Assembly: GCF_900447045.1 (NCBI RefSeq)
Contig: NZ_UAWH01000005.1
Span: 434,001 to 498,000, forward strand
Origin: Clostridium paraputrificum
GTDB taxonomy: Bacteria; Bacillota; Clostridia; Clostridiales; Clostridiaceae
Direction: 5' to 3'
Length of the DNA stretch: 64,000 bases
Shown here one piece after another: positions 17,653 through 26,450 of the stretch. Position numbers and translations under genes: made by a program. The number at the start of each line of letters is the position of its first letter. Position 1 is the stretch's first letter. Under the pieces are notes generated by a model. It was given only the letters and a program-made list of their open reading frames with translations. It had not been told where the DNA came from and searched no databases.

Positions 17653-17762
17653 ATTAAAAGTTATTAAACTTTTCTCTAAAAAATTGAGTTAAATTATGAC
17701 ATAGGAATATTAACCATATAGTGAAAATATAATTTATTAGTAAAACTACTAGGAGGAAAGAG

Positions 17763-18533
17763 ATGGGAGAGTACAAGTCGCAATACGAGAAATACTATAA
17801 AAACTTAAGGAATAAGGTACCGGGGAAAACACCTAAACCAGCTTCTTCTTATGATTATTTAGGAAGAGGAAAAAGTAGTAATAATAGAATAGAAAATAGG
17901 TTTGTAAAAAAGTTTATTTTTCAACTTGCTGGAGCCTTAATCCTTTTGATGATTTTTATGGGAATAAGGGTGATTCCTATAGAGGGTGCAAAAGAAGCGT
18001 ATATTGTAACTAGAGAAGCTTTAGATAAGAATTTTGATGTTGAAGAAGCAGTAATGGCCATGAATATACCTGGGGTGGAGGATTATAAAGAAAACATTTT
18101 AGACTATATAGATAATTTTAAGAGTTTTGTAACAGGTGATAAAACTCTTAAAGAAGATATAAAGGATAACTATGTAATACCAGTAGTAGGGACAGTATCT
18201 CATTTATCAGGTGAAAATGTAGGAATTATAATACAGACAGATAGTGAAATGGATGTTATTGCAAGCTTTGATGGAAAGATAAGAGAAATTAAGGAAGATG
18301 GAGATGAAAAACATATAATAGTTGACCATGGAAATGGTATAGAGACATACTATGGATTAATTTCTACCGTTGATGTTAAAGAAGGAGATAAGGTAGAAAA
18401 GGGACAGTTAATAGGTAAAACAGGGGTGTTAGACTCTGAAGGAACTAAAGGAATAGTATATAAGATAAGTTATATGGGGGTTGAAAAAGATCCAGTAGAA
18501 ATGATGGATTTTTCATCCTTAAAGAGCGTTTAG
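17763..18533 (+). CDS. SpoIVFA-like membrane protein with degenerate LytM domain
   Basis: 256 residues: positively charged cytoplasmic tail (about 1-55), one membrane helix (about 56-74), a luminal linker, then an M23/LytM-like domain (about 140-250) with GHLSG-like VSHLSGENVG, GNGIETYYGLI, GDKVEKGQLIGKTG. The zinc ligands are not intact: there is no GxxHxxxD, and the usual HxH position reads VYKISY. It is therefore probably a non-enzymatic scaffold. The gene directly downstream encodes a SpoIVFB-type protease, as in the Bacillus spoIVF operon where SpoIVFA holds SpoIVFB inactive. ATG follows AGGAGG. Confidence 0.8.
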   Translation: MGEYKSQYEKYYKNLRNKVPGKTPKPASSYDYLGRGKSSNNRIENRFVKKFIFQLAGALILLMIFMGIRVIPIEGAKEAYIVTREALDKNFDVEEAVMAMNIPGVEDYKENILDYIDNFKSFVTGDKTLKEDIKDNYVIPVVGTVSHLSGENVGIIIQTDSEMDVIASFDGKIREIKEDGDEKHIIVDHGNGIETYYGLISTVDVKEGDKVEKGQLIGKTGVLDSEGTKGIVYKISYMGVEKDPVEMMDFSSLKSV

Positions 18534-18559
18534 TTGTTAGCAATCCTTAGGAGTTTTAA

Positions 18560-19417
18560 ATGGACAGAAAAAGAAAGAAGCTAATATTAGAATTTATATT
18601 CTTATTAGTAATTTGTACTTTAAATAAGCAAATGTTGGTTGGTTTTATATGGGTTATACTGCATGAGGCAGTTCATATCTTAGTAGCAAATAATTTTGGG
18701 CTAAGATTAAGTAGTTTTAAAATTCATATAACAGGGGCAGGAACAGAGATAGATGATATCGATGATTTATCAGAAAATAGAAAACTGATTTTATATGTTT
18801 CTGGACCCCTGTTTAACTTTGTTTCAGCAATGGTATTAATATTTTTAAAGAGTGAATATGGATTAAATGTTGAAAGTAGCATATGGATAAATCTTGGGTT
18901 ACTCTTCTTTAACATGTTGCCAGCGTATCCTTTAGATGGTGTAAGAATATATGAGATACTTTTAAGTAAGAAAATCTTATATAAAAAAGCAAAGAAACTT
19001 TTAGTAAGAGCTAGTTTTATGGTAGCTGCATTTATTATGATAGGTTTCTTATTAACAATATACATACATAAGGTCAATATTAGTTTGCTTTTAGCATCAG
19101 TTTTATTAACATATACAACCTTCTTAGAGAACGAAAAAACTATTTATATAATTATGGGAAGTATAGTAAGAAAGAGTAGAAGGTTAATTAGTGATGGGTA
19201 TATAGAGAATAAAAGTATTTCTGTCTATTACAAGAGAGATTTAATTAAGGTTTTAAGCCTAGTAGATAGGAATAAGTTTAATTCTTTTTTTGTTTTAGAT
19301 GATGATATGAGACTTTTAGGAATAATTTATGAAGACGAACTTATAAAGACCTTGAAGGAAAGTGGTAACATGACCCTTGAGGAACTATTAGTAAGTAAAA
19401 AGAATAAAAAAGATTAG
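18560..19417 (+). CDS. spoIVFB: SpoIVFB-type M50 site-2 protease
   Basis: Intramembrane zinc metalloprotease, expected to cut pro-sigma-K in the mother cell during late sporulation. 285 residues. The HExxH motif is H35-E-A-V-H39 in the first helices, and the third ligand is D126 in NMLPAYPLDG (a N-x-x-P-x-x-P-L-D-G motif). Several membrane helices run to about residue 195. The C-terminal ~85 residues form a CBS-like domain (RRLISDGYI to LLGIIYEDELI), which in Bacillus SpoIVFB binds ATP and substrate. It lies 26 bp after the SpoIVFA-like gene, followed by a terminator. Confidence 0.92.
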   Translation: MDRKRKKLILEFIFLLVICTLNKQMLVGFIWVILHEAVHILVANNFGLRLSSFKIHITGAGTEIDDIDDLSENRKLILYVSGPLFNFVSAMVLIFLKSEYGLNVESSIWINLGLLFFNMLPAYPLDGVRIYEILLSKKILYKKAKKLLVRASFMVAAFIMIGFLLTIYIHKVNISLLLASVLLTYTTFLENEKTIYIIMGSIVRKSRRLISDGYIENKSISVYYKRDLIKVLSLVDRNKFNSFFVLDDDMRLLGIIYEDELIKTLKESGNMTLEELLVSKKNKKD

Positions 19418-19419
19418 AA

Positions 19420-19454
19420 AGAGAAGTTGCTTTGCAATTTCTCTATTTTTTTTT
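19420..19454 (+). terminator. Terminator of the spoIVF-like pair
   Basis: AGAGAAGTTGC/GCAATTTCTCT stem (one G-U), TTT loop, then a T-run interrupted by one A. Confidence 0.9.
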
Positions 19455-19520
19455 GTAAGTTCTCCTAATTGACAGATTATTTATATAACTACTATATTGG
19501 ATTGATTAAAAATTGAAGTG

Positions 19521-19569
19521 TTGACAAAAACTGTATAAAGGGTGTATATTGTGAATATATGGTATACAC
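19521..19569 (+). promoter_or_regulatory. Promoter and operator of the GntR-ABC operon
   Basis: TTGACA at 19521-19526, 18-bp spacer, TATATT at 19545-19550. GTGTATA at 19542-19548 and TATACAC at 19563-19569 form an inverted repeat overlapping the -10 and the start region. This is the position expected for autorepression by the YtrA-type GntR regulator encoded next. Confidence 0.8.
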
Positions 19570-19587
19570 ACTTAAGGAGGTGTATGA

Positions 19588-19962
19588 GTGAAAATAATTT
19601 TAGATTATACAAGTGATTTGCCGATGTATGAACAAGTAGTAAAAGGAATAAAGGATTTAATTATAGATGGTAGTCTAAAGGAAAACGATTTACTACCTTC
19701 TGTTAGGAAGCTATCTCAGGAGCTTAATGTTAGTACTATTACTATAAAAAGGGCTTATTTAGAATTAGAGAAGGCCGGAATAACATATTCTGTTTCGGGG
19801 GTAGGCACCTTTGTGAGAGTTAAGGATAATGAAGAATTAATTAATGAAAATAAAGAAAAGTTATTTTGTGAACTTGATGATATAGTAGGGAAATTATTAG
19901 ATGGTAAGTGTACAAAAGAAGAGATAATTAAAAGGGTTAATAAGATTTTGAGGGGGAATTGA
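19588..19962 (+). CDS. YtrA-subfamily GntR transcriptional regulator
   Basis: 124 residues. The N-terminal GntR winged helix is clear (LPMYEQVVKGIKDLIIDGSL, then LPSVRKLSQELNVSTITIKR, then YSVSGVGTFV). It is followed by only a short helical C-terminal tail (about 80-124), the YtrA type that dimerises without a ligand domain. These usually repress a linked ABC transporter and are released by wall-active or membrane stress, though the inducer here is unknown. The start is GTG 19588, with AAGGAGG 7 bp upstream. It is followed after 4 bp by the ATPase. Confidence 0.92.
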   Translation: MKIILDYTSDLPMYEQVVKGIKDLIIDGSLKENDLLPSVRKLSQELNVSTITIKRAYLELEKAGITYSVSGVGTFVRVKDNEELINENKEKLFCELDDIVGKLLDGKCTKEEIIKRVNKILRGN

Positions 19963-19966
19963 AATT

Positions 19967-20821
19967 ATGGAGAATTTATTAGAGATTAAGGATTTAAGTA
20001 TTGAGTTTAAGGATTTTTCTTTGAAAAATGTATCATTTTGTGTTCCAAGAGGAACAGTTTTAGGATTTATAGGTCAAAATGGTGCTGGAAAAACCACTAC
20101 ATTAAAGCTTATTCTAAACAGTTATAAAAGGGCTTCAGGGGAAATAAGAGTTCTAGGAAAAGATAATATTAAAGATGAGGTTTTTGTAAAGAACAATATA
20201 GGTTATGTACCAGCAGAAAGTTATCTTATAGAGAATAAAACAATTGAAGAACATGAAGAAACCTTTGAGTTTTTCTACGATAAGTGGGATCACAAGGTTT
20301 ATATGGAGTATATAAAGAAGTTTGGTATAGATATGAATAAAAAGTGTGGAGATTTATCTACTGGTATGAAGACAAAAGCTATGTTAGCTTTAGCATTAGC
20401 ACATGACCCTCAAATCTTAATTTTAGATGAGCCAACATCAGGGTTAGATCCAGTAGCAAGGCTAGAATTTCTTGATATGCTTAGAGATTTTGTAGGAGAT
20501 GGGGAGAAATCTGTTATTTTATCAACTCACATTACCTCTGATTTAGATAAGGTAGCAGACTATATAGCATTAATTCATGAAGGAAGAGTTTTAGAATTTG
20601 ATTCTATGGATAATATCCAAGAAAGTTTTGCTATAGTTAAGGGAGATTTATCTGAGATTGTTGGCTATGAAGATGACTTTATAGGTATAAAAAAGTGGGA
20701 TAATTCCTTTGAGGGGTTAATTAAAAGAGAAAAATTAGTAGGAGAATTAAAGAATTTAAGAACTATAGTTCCTAATATAGAAAATTTCTTATCATTTCAT
20801 ATTTGGGGTAATAAGAAATGA
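19967..20821 (+). CDS. ABC transporter ATP-binding protein (YtrB type)
   Basis: 284-residue ATPase. Walker A GQNGAGKT at residues 36-43, signature-like LSTGMKTK, Walker B ILILDEPTSGLDP, switch histidine in STHITSDLD. The signature reads STGMK rather than SGGQ, typical of the drug/peptide-export ATPases of the YtrB/BcrA group. The C-terminal ~70 residues are accessory. It sits between the GntR gene and the first permease, whose ATG overlaps its TGA by 4 bp. It most likely energises all four membrane proteins downstream. Confidence 0.94.
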   Translation: MENLLEIKDLSIEFKDFSLKNVSFCVPRGTVLGFIGQNGAGKTTTLKLILNSYKRASGEIRVLGKDNIKDEVFVKNNIGYVPAESYLIENKTIEEHEETFEFFYDKWDHKVYMEYIKKFGIDMNKKCGDLSTGMKTKAMLALALAHDPQILILDEPTSGLDPVARLEFLDMLRDFVGDGEKSVILSTHITSDLDKVADYIALIHEGRVLEFDSMDNIQESFAIVKGDLSEIVGYEDDFIGIKKWDNSFEGLIKREKLVGELKNLRTIVPNIENFLSFHIWGNKK

Positions 20822-21570
20822 AGAGAAGATTTAAGAGAATAGCCTTAATGATGGATTTTGTAACTGATGGAAATAAGAATATTGTATCCTTTGTCTGTTT
20901 ATTTATAGTATGCCTTTTGGGAATGATGTTTTTTAAAATGCAGTTTGATTCAATTGCTTATGATATTCAGCATGAATTCATTATAAATAATAGTTTTATA
21001 TTAAATAATTTACTTCGTATGTATTCACCATTTGCTGGTGTTCTTGTATCAATTATACAATGGGCTCTACCTACACAAAAAAACAATAACAAGTTATCAA
21101 AAATATTTGAAATTCTTCCTGCTAAAAAAGGAGAAATATTTCTTGAAGGAGTTATTAATTTATTATTGGTTTCAATATCAATTCTTGTATTATATTTTAG
21201 CTTATATGCTATTGATATAAATAACTTTTATGGAATGGGTATAAGAGGAATGTTATGTGTAATTATGATTTTAATATTTATATATCTAACTTTTATAAAT
21301 ATAACTAGATTCTTTAGAAATGAGAAGCCATATAAAAGAGTAAAAATAATTGGTTTTATATTGGTACTTTTAATTTATTTAATTCCAGCATTATTTAGTT
21401 TAATTAATTATGAAGATGAAATTAATAATATAGTAAATACAATTCATGGAAGTAGTTTTGTTCAAACCTTAGGTAATAAGAGCGTTGGTGTTATTGTAGG
21501 GGCAGTATTGTTTAGTATTTATTTTATATTTAACTATTGGTATGTAAAAAGACAGGTATATAAGTACTAA
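20818..21570 (+). CDS. ABC-2-like permease unit 1
   Basis: 250 residues, about six membrane helices. After helix 2 there is a cytosolic loop with the motif KLSKIFEILPAKKGEIFLEG, and the protein ends FNYWYVKRQVYKY. Both features recur in the next gene product and, in diverged form, twice in the 472-residue protein. No enzymatic motif is present. It overlaps the ATPase by 4 bp. Expected role: membrane channel half of the exporter. Substrate unknown. Confidence 0.8.
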   Translation: MKRRFKRIALMMDFVTDGNKNIVSFVCLFIVCLLGMMFFKMQFDSIAYDIQHEFIINNSFILNNLLRMYSPFAGVLVSIIQWALPTQKNNNKLSKIFEILPAKKGEIFLEGVINLLLVSISILVLYFSLYAIDINNFYGMGIRGMLCVIMILIFIYLTFINITRFFRNEKPYKRVKIIGFILVLLIYLIPALFSLINYEDEINNIVNTIHGSSFVQTLGNKSVGVIVGAVLFSIYFIFNYWYVKRQVYKY

Positions 21571-21628
21571 ATTTCATAAAAAGTTACCCAATAAGGTGAT
21601 TAATAATATCTGATTTGGAGGGGGCAAA

Positions 21629-22396
21629 GTGAAGGATAGAATTAAGAGAGTGTTATATACTATGAATTTATCTATGGATGGCAAGGGGAGAACAAGTATT
21701 AATTTATATCTAATACTTTATTTAATTTTAAGCATTGTAAGTATGAAAGTTATTAAATATACCTTTAAGAATATTTATGAGTTTTCATTATTTTCAGAAG
21801 TATATGCAGAAAATTTCAATGTTTTAGTTGAGGCTGTAGATATTATTTCTTTAATATCTACAAGTGTTTTCTTTGTAGTATTCTGGGTTTTGCCAAAGCA
21901 AAAGTATGAGTGTCAAATAACTAAAATGAGTACATTTCTACCTATAAATAAAGAAGAGTTGGTAATAAGTAGATTTTTAAGCTTTGGATATGCATTTTTA
22001 TTATTACTAATTCCTTATATAGGTATGTTTAATATTAAGATGGAAAATTCTTTGATTATAGAAGTAAGGGGAATAATAGCAGCTTTTATAATAATGGCAC
22101 TGTTATTTTTTACAGTAAAAAACATTGCTAGATTTTTAAAGAGAGGTATAGGGGAAAAGTTAGTAAATATATTTGGACTTATTTTAATGTTAACCCCTTA
22201 TTTGATTCCCTTAATAATATTCGAAATTACAGGTGATGAAAGTATTTTTTATATTTTTAACTCATCTTTTAATAATAGATTTATTAAAAGTCTTGGGGGA
22301 AGTGAAAGTGGGCTATGGTTAGGATTAGCAATCATTATATTAATATTTATTTTTAACTATTGGTATGTAAGAAGACAGGTATATAAAGAGGGGTGA
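21629..22396 (+). CDS. ABC-2-like permease unit 2
   Basis: 255 residues, about six helices, a paralogue of the preceding protein. It shares the loop QITKMSTFLPINKEELVISR, a central IEVRGIIAAFIIMALLF (compare MGIRGMLCVIMILIF), and a nearly identical C-terminus FNYWYVRRQVYKEG. The start is GTG at 21629 after TGGAGGGGG. The 58-bp gap before it is the longest within the operon. Two tandem similar permeases suggest a heterodimeric pore. Confidence 0.8.
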   Translation: MKDRIKRVLYTMNLSMDGKGRTSINLYLILYLILSIVSMKVIKYTFKNIYEFSLFSEVYAENFNVLVEAVDIISLISTSVFFVVFWVLPKQKYECQITKMSTFLPINKEELVISRFLSFGYAFLLLLIPYIGMFNIKMENSLIIEVRGIIAAFIIMALLFFTVKNIARFLKRGIGEKLVNIFGLILMLTPYLIPLIIFEITGDESIFYIFNSSFNNRFIKSLGGSESGLWLGLAIIILIFIFNYWYVRRQVYKEG

Positions 22397-22403
22397 ATAA
22401 ATA

Positions 22404-23012
22404 GTGAGTTTATTAAAAATATACATTACATTAGCAAAGAAAGGTTTTCTACCTAGTCCATTGCTTGGAATAATGGGATTTGCACTAGTGTTATTTATAA
22501 ATAATTCAGGGTTAGAATTAGTTGTAGTAATGTTTCCATTAGTAATTGCACTTTTAATTACAGAAAAAGAATATAATTTATTATTTACCCTTCCTATGAA
22601 AACACAGGATATTTTAAAACTTAAATATATAAATTCATATGTTCAGGTAATATTAGGGTTTATTTTAGGGGGAGTGGGATTAGCATATAAGGGAGAACTT
22701 GAACTAGGATATTTTATATATAAATTATCAGTTGTAATAATAGAATTAAATATTTTATTGTTTTTAAATTCAGATAGGGGATTGAGAAATAATAAAGAAG
22801 ATGGAGCATTATTAATTCCAGCATTAATGGTAATGATAGCTATCGTATTTTATTACTTAGGAATAGAAAGCGATAAATTCAATATAGTAGATAAGTCAAT
22901 AATGTATAGTGCAGGCATAGTAATAGCTGTTTTTAGTTGTTTTAATTCATATAAAAAATCTAATGCTATAGTTTATGGTGAGGGGGAAATAAACTATGAG
23001 GAAGTATCTTAG
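22404..23012 (+). CDS. Membrane protein, short permease-like unit
   Basis: 202 residues, about six membrane helices, mostly hydrophobic. The loop EYNLLFTLPMKTQDILKLKY carries the same LP-x(3)-[DE]-[IL] core as the flanking permeases, so I regard it as a shortened relative. The N-terminus MSLLKIYITLAKKGF resembles ABC-2 subunits of the YtrC/D kind. The start is GTG 22404. The C-terminus overlaps the next gene by 17 bp, which supports cotranslation. No specific function can be given. Confidence 0.7.
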   Translation: MSLLKIYITLAKKGFLPSPLLGIMGFALVLFINNSGLELVVVMFPLVIALLITEKEYNLLFTLPMKTQDILKLKYINSYVQVILGFILGGVGLAYKGELELGYFIYKLSVVIIELNILLFLNSDRGLRNNKEDGALLIPALMVMIAIVFYYLGIESDKFNIVDKSIMYSAGIVIAVFSCFNSYKKSNAIVYGEGEINYEEVS

Positions 23013-24414
23013 TTTAGATTATTACAAGGGAATAAGTGGGGATTTAAGAGCAAGTATATTAACTAATATAGGAAATTTGTTTATATGTATTTGTATAGTT
23101 TTTATAGGGATGAGGAGTTTAGAACCTTGGGAAAATGAATATATTATTCAATTTAATTTTAGTGGAGTTCTACTTATATTGCTTAGCATTTCATTAAACA
23201 TAGGGGATAGACCTGTATTTGGTAGAAAGAGCAAAATATCAGAAGTTTTACCTATAACGGATAGAGATTATTTTATTGTAAATTTTATAGGAATGTTAAT
23301 TAATATTGGAACAGTTATTTCATCTATAGGAATGTTATTCTTATTTAAATCTGGAGATGAGATGCCTGGATTAAAAGGAATAATAATTTTATATTCTATA
23401 TTTGTAGTGTATTTAATAACTAAAAAAAATATCCATAAAAGCCTAGGTAAAGATTGTAAGAGAATAAAAATTCTTAATAGATTACTACTTATCCTATTAT
23501 TTGTGTTGAATATTATAATAATTATAGATATAGGAGTTCCACAAGTTGATATTATAAATGTTAGAGCTAATGAAATACTGCAAACCTTAAGCTCCATGGC
23601 AATACCAGAGTTTTTTGGAAGTAGGGGATCTGCAGCTATAGTAGTTATGGGCATTATACTTTACTCTGTTTATTATAGTTACACCTATATAGTTAATGAA
23701 AAAAAGGGGAAAAAGTATTTTAATCCTTATTTTCTAGGAGTAGTTTCAGGTGGATTAAAAAATGGAGTAGTTTTTTATATAGTTGAATTTTTTTGTATAG
23801 GGGCATCTTTTCTTGTAGGATGGATTAAGGTTATAGATGTCTTAAGCAGTTCTAATCCTTTAATGGAAAATATATTTAACGCGTATATGTTTGTTGTACT
23901 TTGTGCTGTTCTAGTTTTGCTGGTTGAATATAGTCAATATAGGGAGAATTTAAAATTTCAAGGTGAAAAGATAAGAGATTATTTACCTATAAAGAAGGAA
24001 GATATACAAATTGGTATCTTTATAAGACAACTGTTAGTTTTAGTAGGTTTTTCACCTATAATTATAGTTATGTATGTAATTCAATCAAGTAATGCTTTAG
24101 TAATAGGGGCAAGAGGATTATATGTATCTTTTATAATAATGGCATTTATTTTAAATATATTTATGGTAATTAGAGATGTAAAGATTAGTGAAAAAGCTGT
24201 TTCAATAATAATGAGAGTAATTATATTTATTGGAATAATATTGGGGGTTAATGGAGGCGGTGATGGGATAAAATTAATATCATATAAGCTAATATCTACG
24301 AAGGTATTTCAATTTTTTGGGGGATATTCTGTAGGGGCAATACTTATCCCTATAGTTTTAATTTTATATTGTTATATAAATTATATATACATTACTAGAA
24401 AGAACAGAATTTAG
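22996..24414 (+). CDS. 472-aa membrane protein, two fused permease units
   Basis: About twelve helices. The protein looks like an internal duplication. The first half carries KISEVLPITDRDYFI and ends GIILYSVYYSYTYIVNEKKGKK near residue 245. The second half carries KIRDYLPIKKEDIQIG and ends VLILYCYINYIYITRKNRI. Each half matches the architecture of the 250-residue permeases upstream (loop motif after helix 2, GxRG-type segment, aromatic basic tail). ATG at 22996 lies within the previous gene. It is the last gene of the GntR-ABC operon; no clear terminator hairpin follows before 24485. Confidence 0.75.
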   Translation: MRKYLSLDYYKGISGDLRASILTNIGNLFICICIVFIGMRSLEPWENEYIIQFNFSGVLLILLSISLNIGDRPVFGRKSKISEVLPITDRDYFIVNFIGMLINIGTVISSIGMLFLFKSGDEMPGLKGIIILYSIFVVYLITKKNIHKSLGKDCKRIKILNRLLLILLFVLNIIIIIDIGVPQVDIINVRANEILQTLSSMAIPEFFGSRGSAAIVVMGIILYSVYYSYTYIVNEKKGKKYFNPYFLGVVSGGLKNGVVFYIVEFFCIGASFLVGWIKVIDVLSSSNPLMENIFNAYMFVVLCAVLVLLVEYSQYRENLKFQGEKIRDYLPIKKEDIQIGIFIRQLLVLVGFSPIIIVMYVIQSSNALVIGARGLYVSFIIMAFILNIFMVIRDVKISEKAVSIIMRVIIFIGIILGVNGGGDGIKLISYKLISTKVFQFFGGYSVGAILIPIVLILYCYINYIYITRKNRI

Positions 24415-24484
24415 TTGCTTTAATTATATATATGGTGGTAAGCTATAAAAGAAAACATTTTCAAAGGCGATGGAGGTTATATAA

Positions 24485-25408
24485 ATGAAGCAAATAAAAA
24501 TAGCTAATACAGATATGGAAGTATCGCAAATATCTTTAGGGTGTATGAGAATAGCAGGTCTTACTAACAATGAGGTTGAAAGATTAGTAAAGACTGCATT
24601 AGATGAAGGAATAAATTACTTTGATCATGCTGATATATATGGAAAAGGGAAGTCTGAAGAAATTTTTTCAGAAGCTATAGGAATGAATAGTTCTTTAAGA
24701 GAAAAGATGTTCATTCAATCAAAGTGTGGAATAAATCAAAAGGATGGCAACTATGATTTTTCTAAGGAGTATATTTTAGAATCAGTAGATGGAATTTTAA
24801 AAAGACTAAAAACTGATTATTTAGATGCTCTTTTACTTCATAGACCAGATGCTTTAGTAGAGCCAGAAGAAGTGGCAGAGGCGTTTAATATATTAAAGAA
24901 CTCTGGAAAAGTAAGAAACTTTGGGGTTTCTAACCATAATTCACTTCAAATAGAATTATTACAAAAGTACTTAGATCAAAAGATTGTCTTTAACCAACTT
25001 CAATTAAGTGTTACTAACTCAGGAATGATTAGAACAGGACTAAATGTCAATATGGAAAATGAAGCAGGAATAAATAGAGATGGAAGTGTTCTTGATTATT
25101 GTAGATTAAATGATATTACAATACAAACATGGTCACCATTCCAGTATGGATTCTTTGAAGGAGTTTTCTTAAATAATGATAAGTTCCCAGAGTTAAATAA
25201 GACAATTGATGAAATTGCAGCTAGATATGGGGTTTCAAATACAACAATAGCTATGGCTTGGATTTTAAGACATCCAGCTAAGATGCAAGGTATAGCAGGT
25301 ACTACAAATGTAGAAAGATTAAAGGAAATTTGTAAGGCATCAGATATAGTTCTTACAAGGAAAGAATGGTACGATATATTTAAGGCAGCAGGAAATACAC
25401 TTCCTTAA
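24485..25408 (+). CDS. Aldo/keto reductase
   Basis: NAD(P)H-dependent carbonyl reductase of the AKR superfamily (YdhF/YcsN-like branch), 307 residues, (beta/alpha)8 barrel. The catalytic segment FDHADIYG supplies D47 and Y52. QSKCG gives the lysine and LLLHRPD the histidine. The cofactor side shows GKVRNFGVSN and the C-terminal IAGTTNVERL. QTWSPFQYGFFEG is typical of the YdhF branch. ATG follows GATGGAGG. It is a single gene. The substrate is not predictable. Confidence 0.93.
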   Translation: MKQIKIANTDMEVSQISLGCMRIAGLTNNEVERLVKTALDEGINYFDHADIYGKGKSEEIFSEAIGMNSSLREKMFIQSKCGINQKDGNYDFSKEYILESVDGILKRLKTDYLDALLLHRPDALVEPEEVAEAFNILKNSGKVRNFGVSNHNSLQIELLQKYLDQKIVFNQLQLSVTNSGMIRTGLNVNMENEAGINRDGSVLDYCRLNDITIQTWSPFQYGFFEGVFLNNDKFPELNKTIDEIAARYGVSNTTIAMAWILRHPAKMQGIAGTTNVERLKEICKASDIVLTRKEWYDIFKAAGNTLP

Positions 25409-25444
25409 GATAATAAGGTAAGAATAGTTAATATAGATAAGGTG

Positions 25445-25475
25445 GAGAAATTGCTATGCAGTTTCTCTTTTTTTT
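25445..25475 (+). terminator. Terminator of the aldo/keto reductase gene
   Basis: GAGAAATTGC/GCAGTTTCTC stem (one G-U), TAT loop, eight Ts. Member of the GAGAAATTGC stem family. Confidence 0.9.
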
Positions 25476-25593
25476 ATAATTTTGCTAATTTCATTACTTT
25501 TAAATATATACATGATAATTAAATATTGTAGACTTAACTCTCTAAATGAAAATATGAAATTTGTACGTAGTAATATTAAGGAGTGGGAGAAAT

Positions 25594-26073
25594 ATGAGTA
25601 AGAGAAAAACAATTTTTCTTATAATAGTTCTTATAGTATCAATTTCTCTTAATATATTGCTTGGAATTGCTATAAATGATAAAAAGAAGATATCTTCAAA
25701 AAGATTAATTGATAACTTTGATTATTTAGGCAAGATGTGTAAGGGGATTAGAGATGAGTGTGAGTATCCAGATAATTTAGAGCTAAATACAAGAGTTTCA
25801 GTAGAAAATATAGAAAGTTATATAAAAGAAGTGGGCGTAAAAAGTTTTGGTGGGGATGAATTAAATATATATGAAGCTATAACGGCAGATATTATAGATG
25901 GTATATATAATAAAAAGATGGAAGGCATGAATTTACTAATTGAACAATTAAATTTAATAAACAAATATTTGGATGAAAATAAGGATGAGTTTATTGAACA
26001 TCCTAGAAGGCTAGAAAAGGAAATAAAAGAAGAGGGGAGTTTCTTATTTAACAATCTTAAAGCAATAGAATAA
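25594..26073 (+). CDS. Hypothetical membrane-anchored protein
   Basis: 159 residues from ATG 25594, chosen over the in-frame upstream TTG 25561 because AAGGAG lies at 25578-25583. A short basic start (MSKRK) and one membrane helix (about 6-28, IFLIIVLIVSISLNILLGIAI) are followed by a helical, acidic extracytoplasmic part with no recognisable domain and only one Cys. It may be a signal-anchored wall-side protein. I do not recognise it. It is flanked by terminators. Confidence 0.7.
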   Translation: MSKRKTIFLIIVLIVSISLNILLGIAINDKKKISSKRLIDNFDYLGKMCKGIRDECEYPDNLELNTRVSVENIESYIKEVGVKSFGGDELNIYEAITADIIDGIYNKKMEGMNLLIEQLNLINKYLDENKDEFIEHPRRLEKEIKEEGSFLFNNLKAIE

Positions 26074-26176
26074 TAAAATACTTTTTAAAGAACGTAAGAA
26101 GAAAGATTCCATCACGAATAATTATAGAAAAAAATAAGTTGATTAGAATAATATTAATAATAAAGATAAGGATAGG

Positions 26177-26198
26177 TTCTGCTTAGGCAGAATTTTTT
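26177..26198 (+). terminator. Small terminator hairpin
   Basis: TTCTGC/GCAGAA stem, TTAG loop, six Ts. The remaining gap to 26450 is AT-rich with no ORF or clear structured element. Confidence 0.7.
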
Positions 26199-26450
26199 GT
26201 TTGGATTTAGGTCCATATTTATATATTTATATATTTGTTTCTTTTTATATTTAAAACAATATTTGAATATGTATTTTTTGTATTTTAAATTTTATAGAAA
26301 TTGAATCGAAAATTTGCTTTAAAGAATTTTGGAATCTTTCTTATCCAAATTATACGCTGTCTTATTTTTCTTTTTGAAAGCCACTAAGCTTTATGATAGA
26401 ATTAGAAGATATGAAATAAATTATGTAAATAAACTTAGGAGGATCTATTA

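Noticed and set aside
24462..24478. cre-like site before the aldo/keto reductase
   Set aside because: AGAAAACATTTTCA lacks the central CG and the first T of the cre consensus.
26199..26450. Structured RNA or gene in the spacer before the radical SAM gene
   Set aside because: Only AT-rich sequence without ORF, strong hairpin or known leader signature. Nothing supportable beyond the small terminator at 26177.
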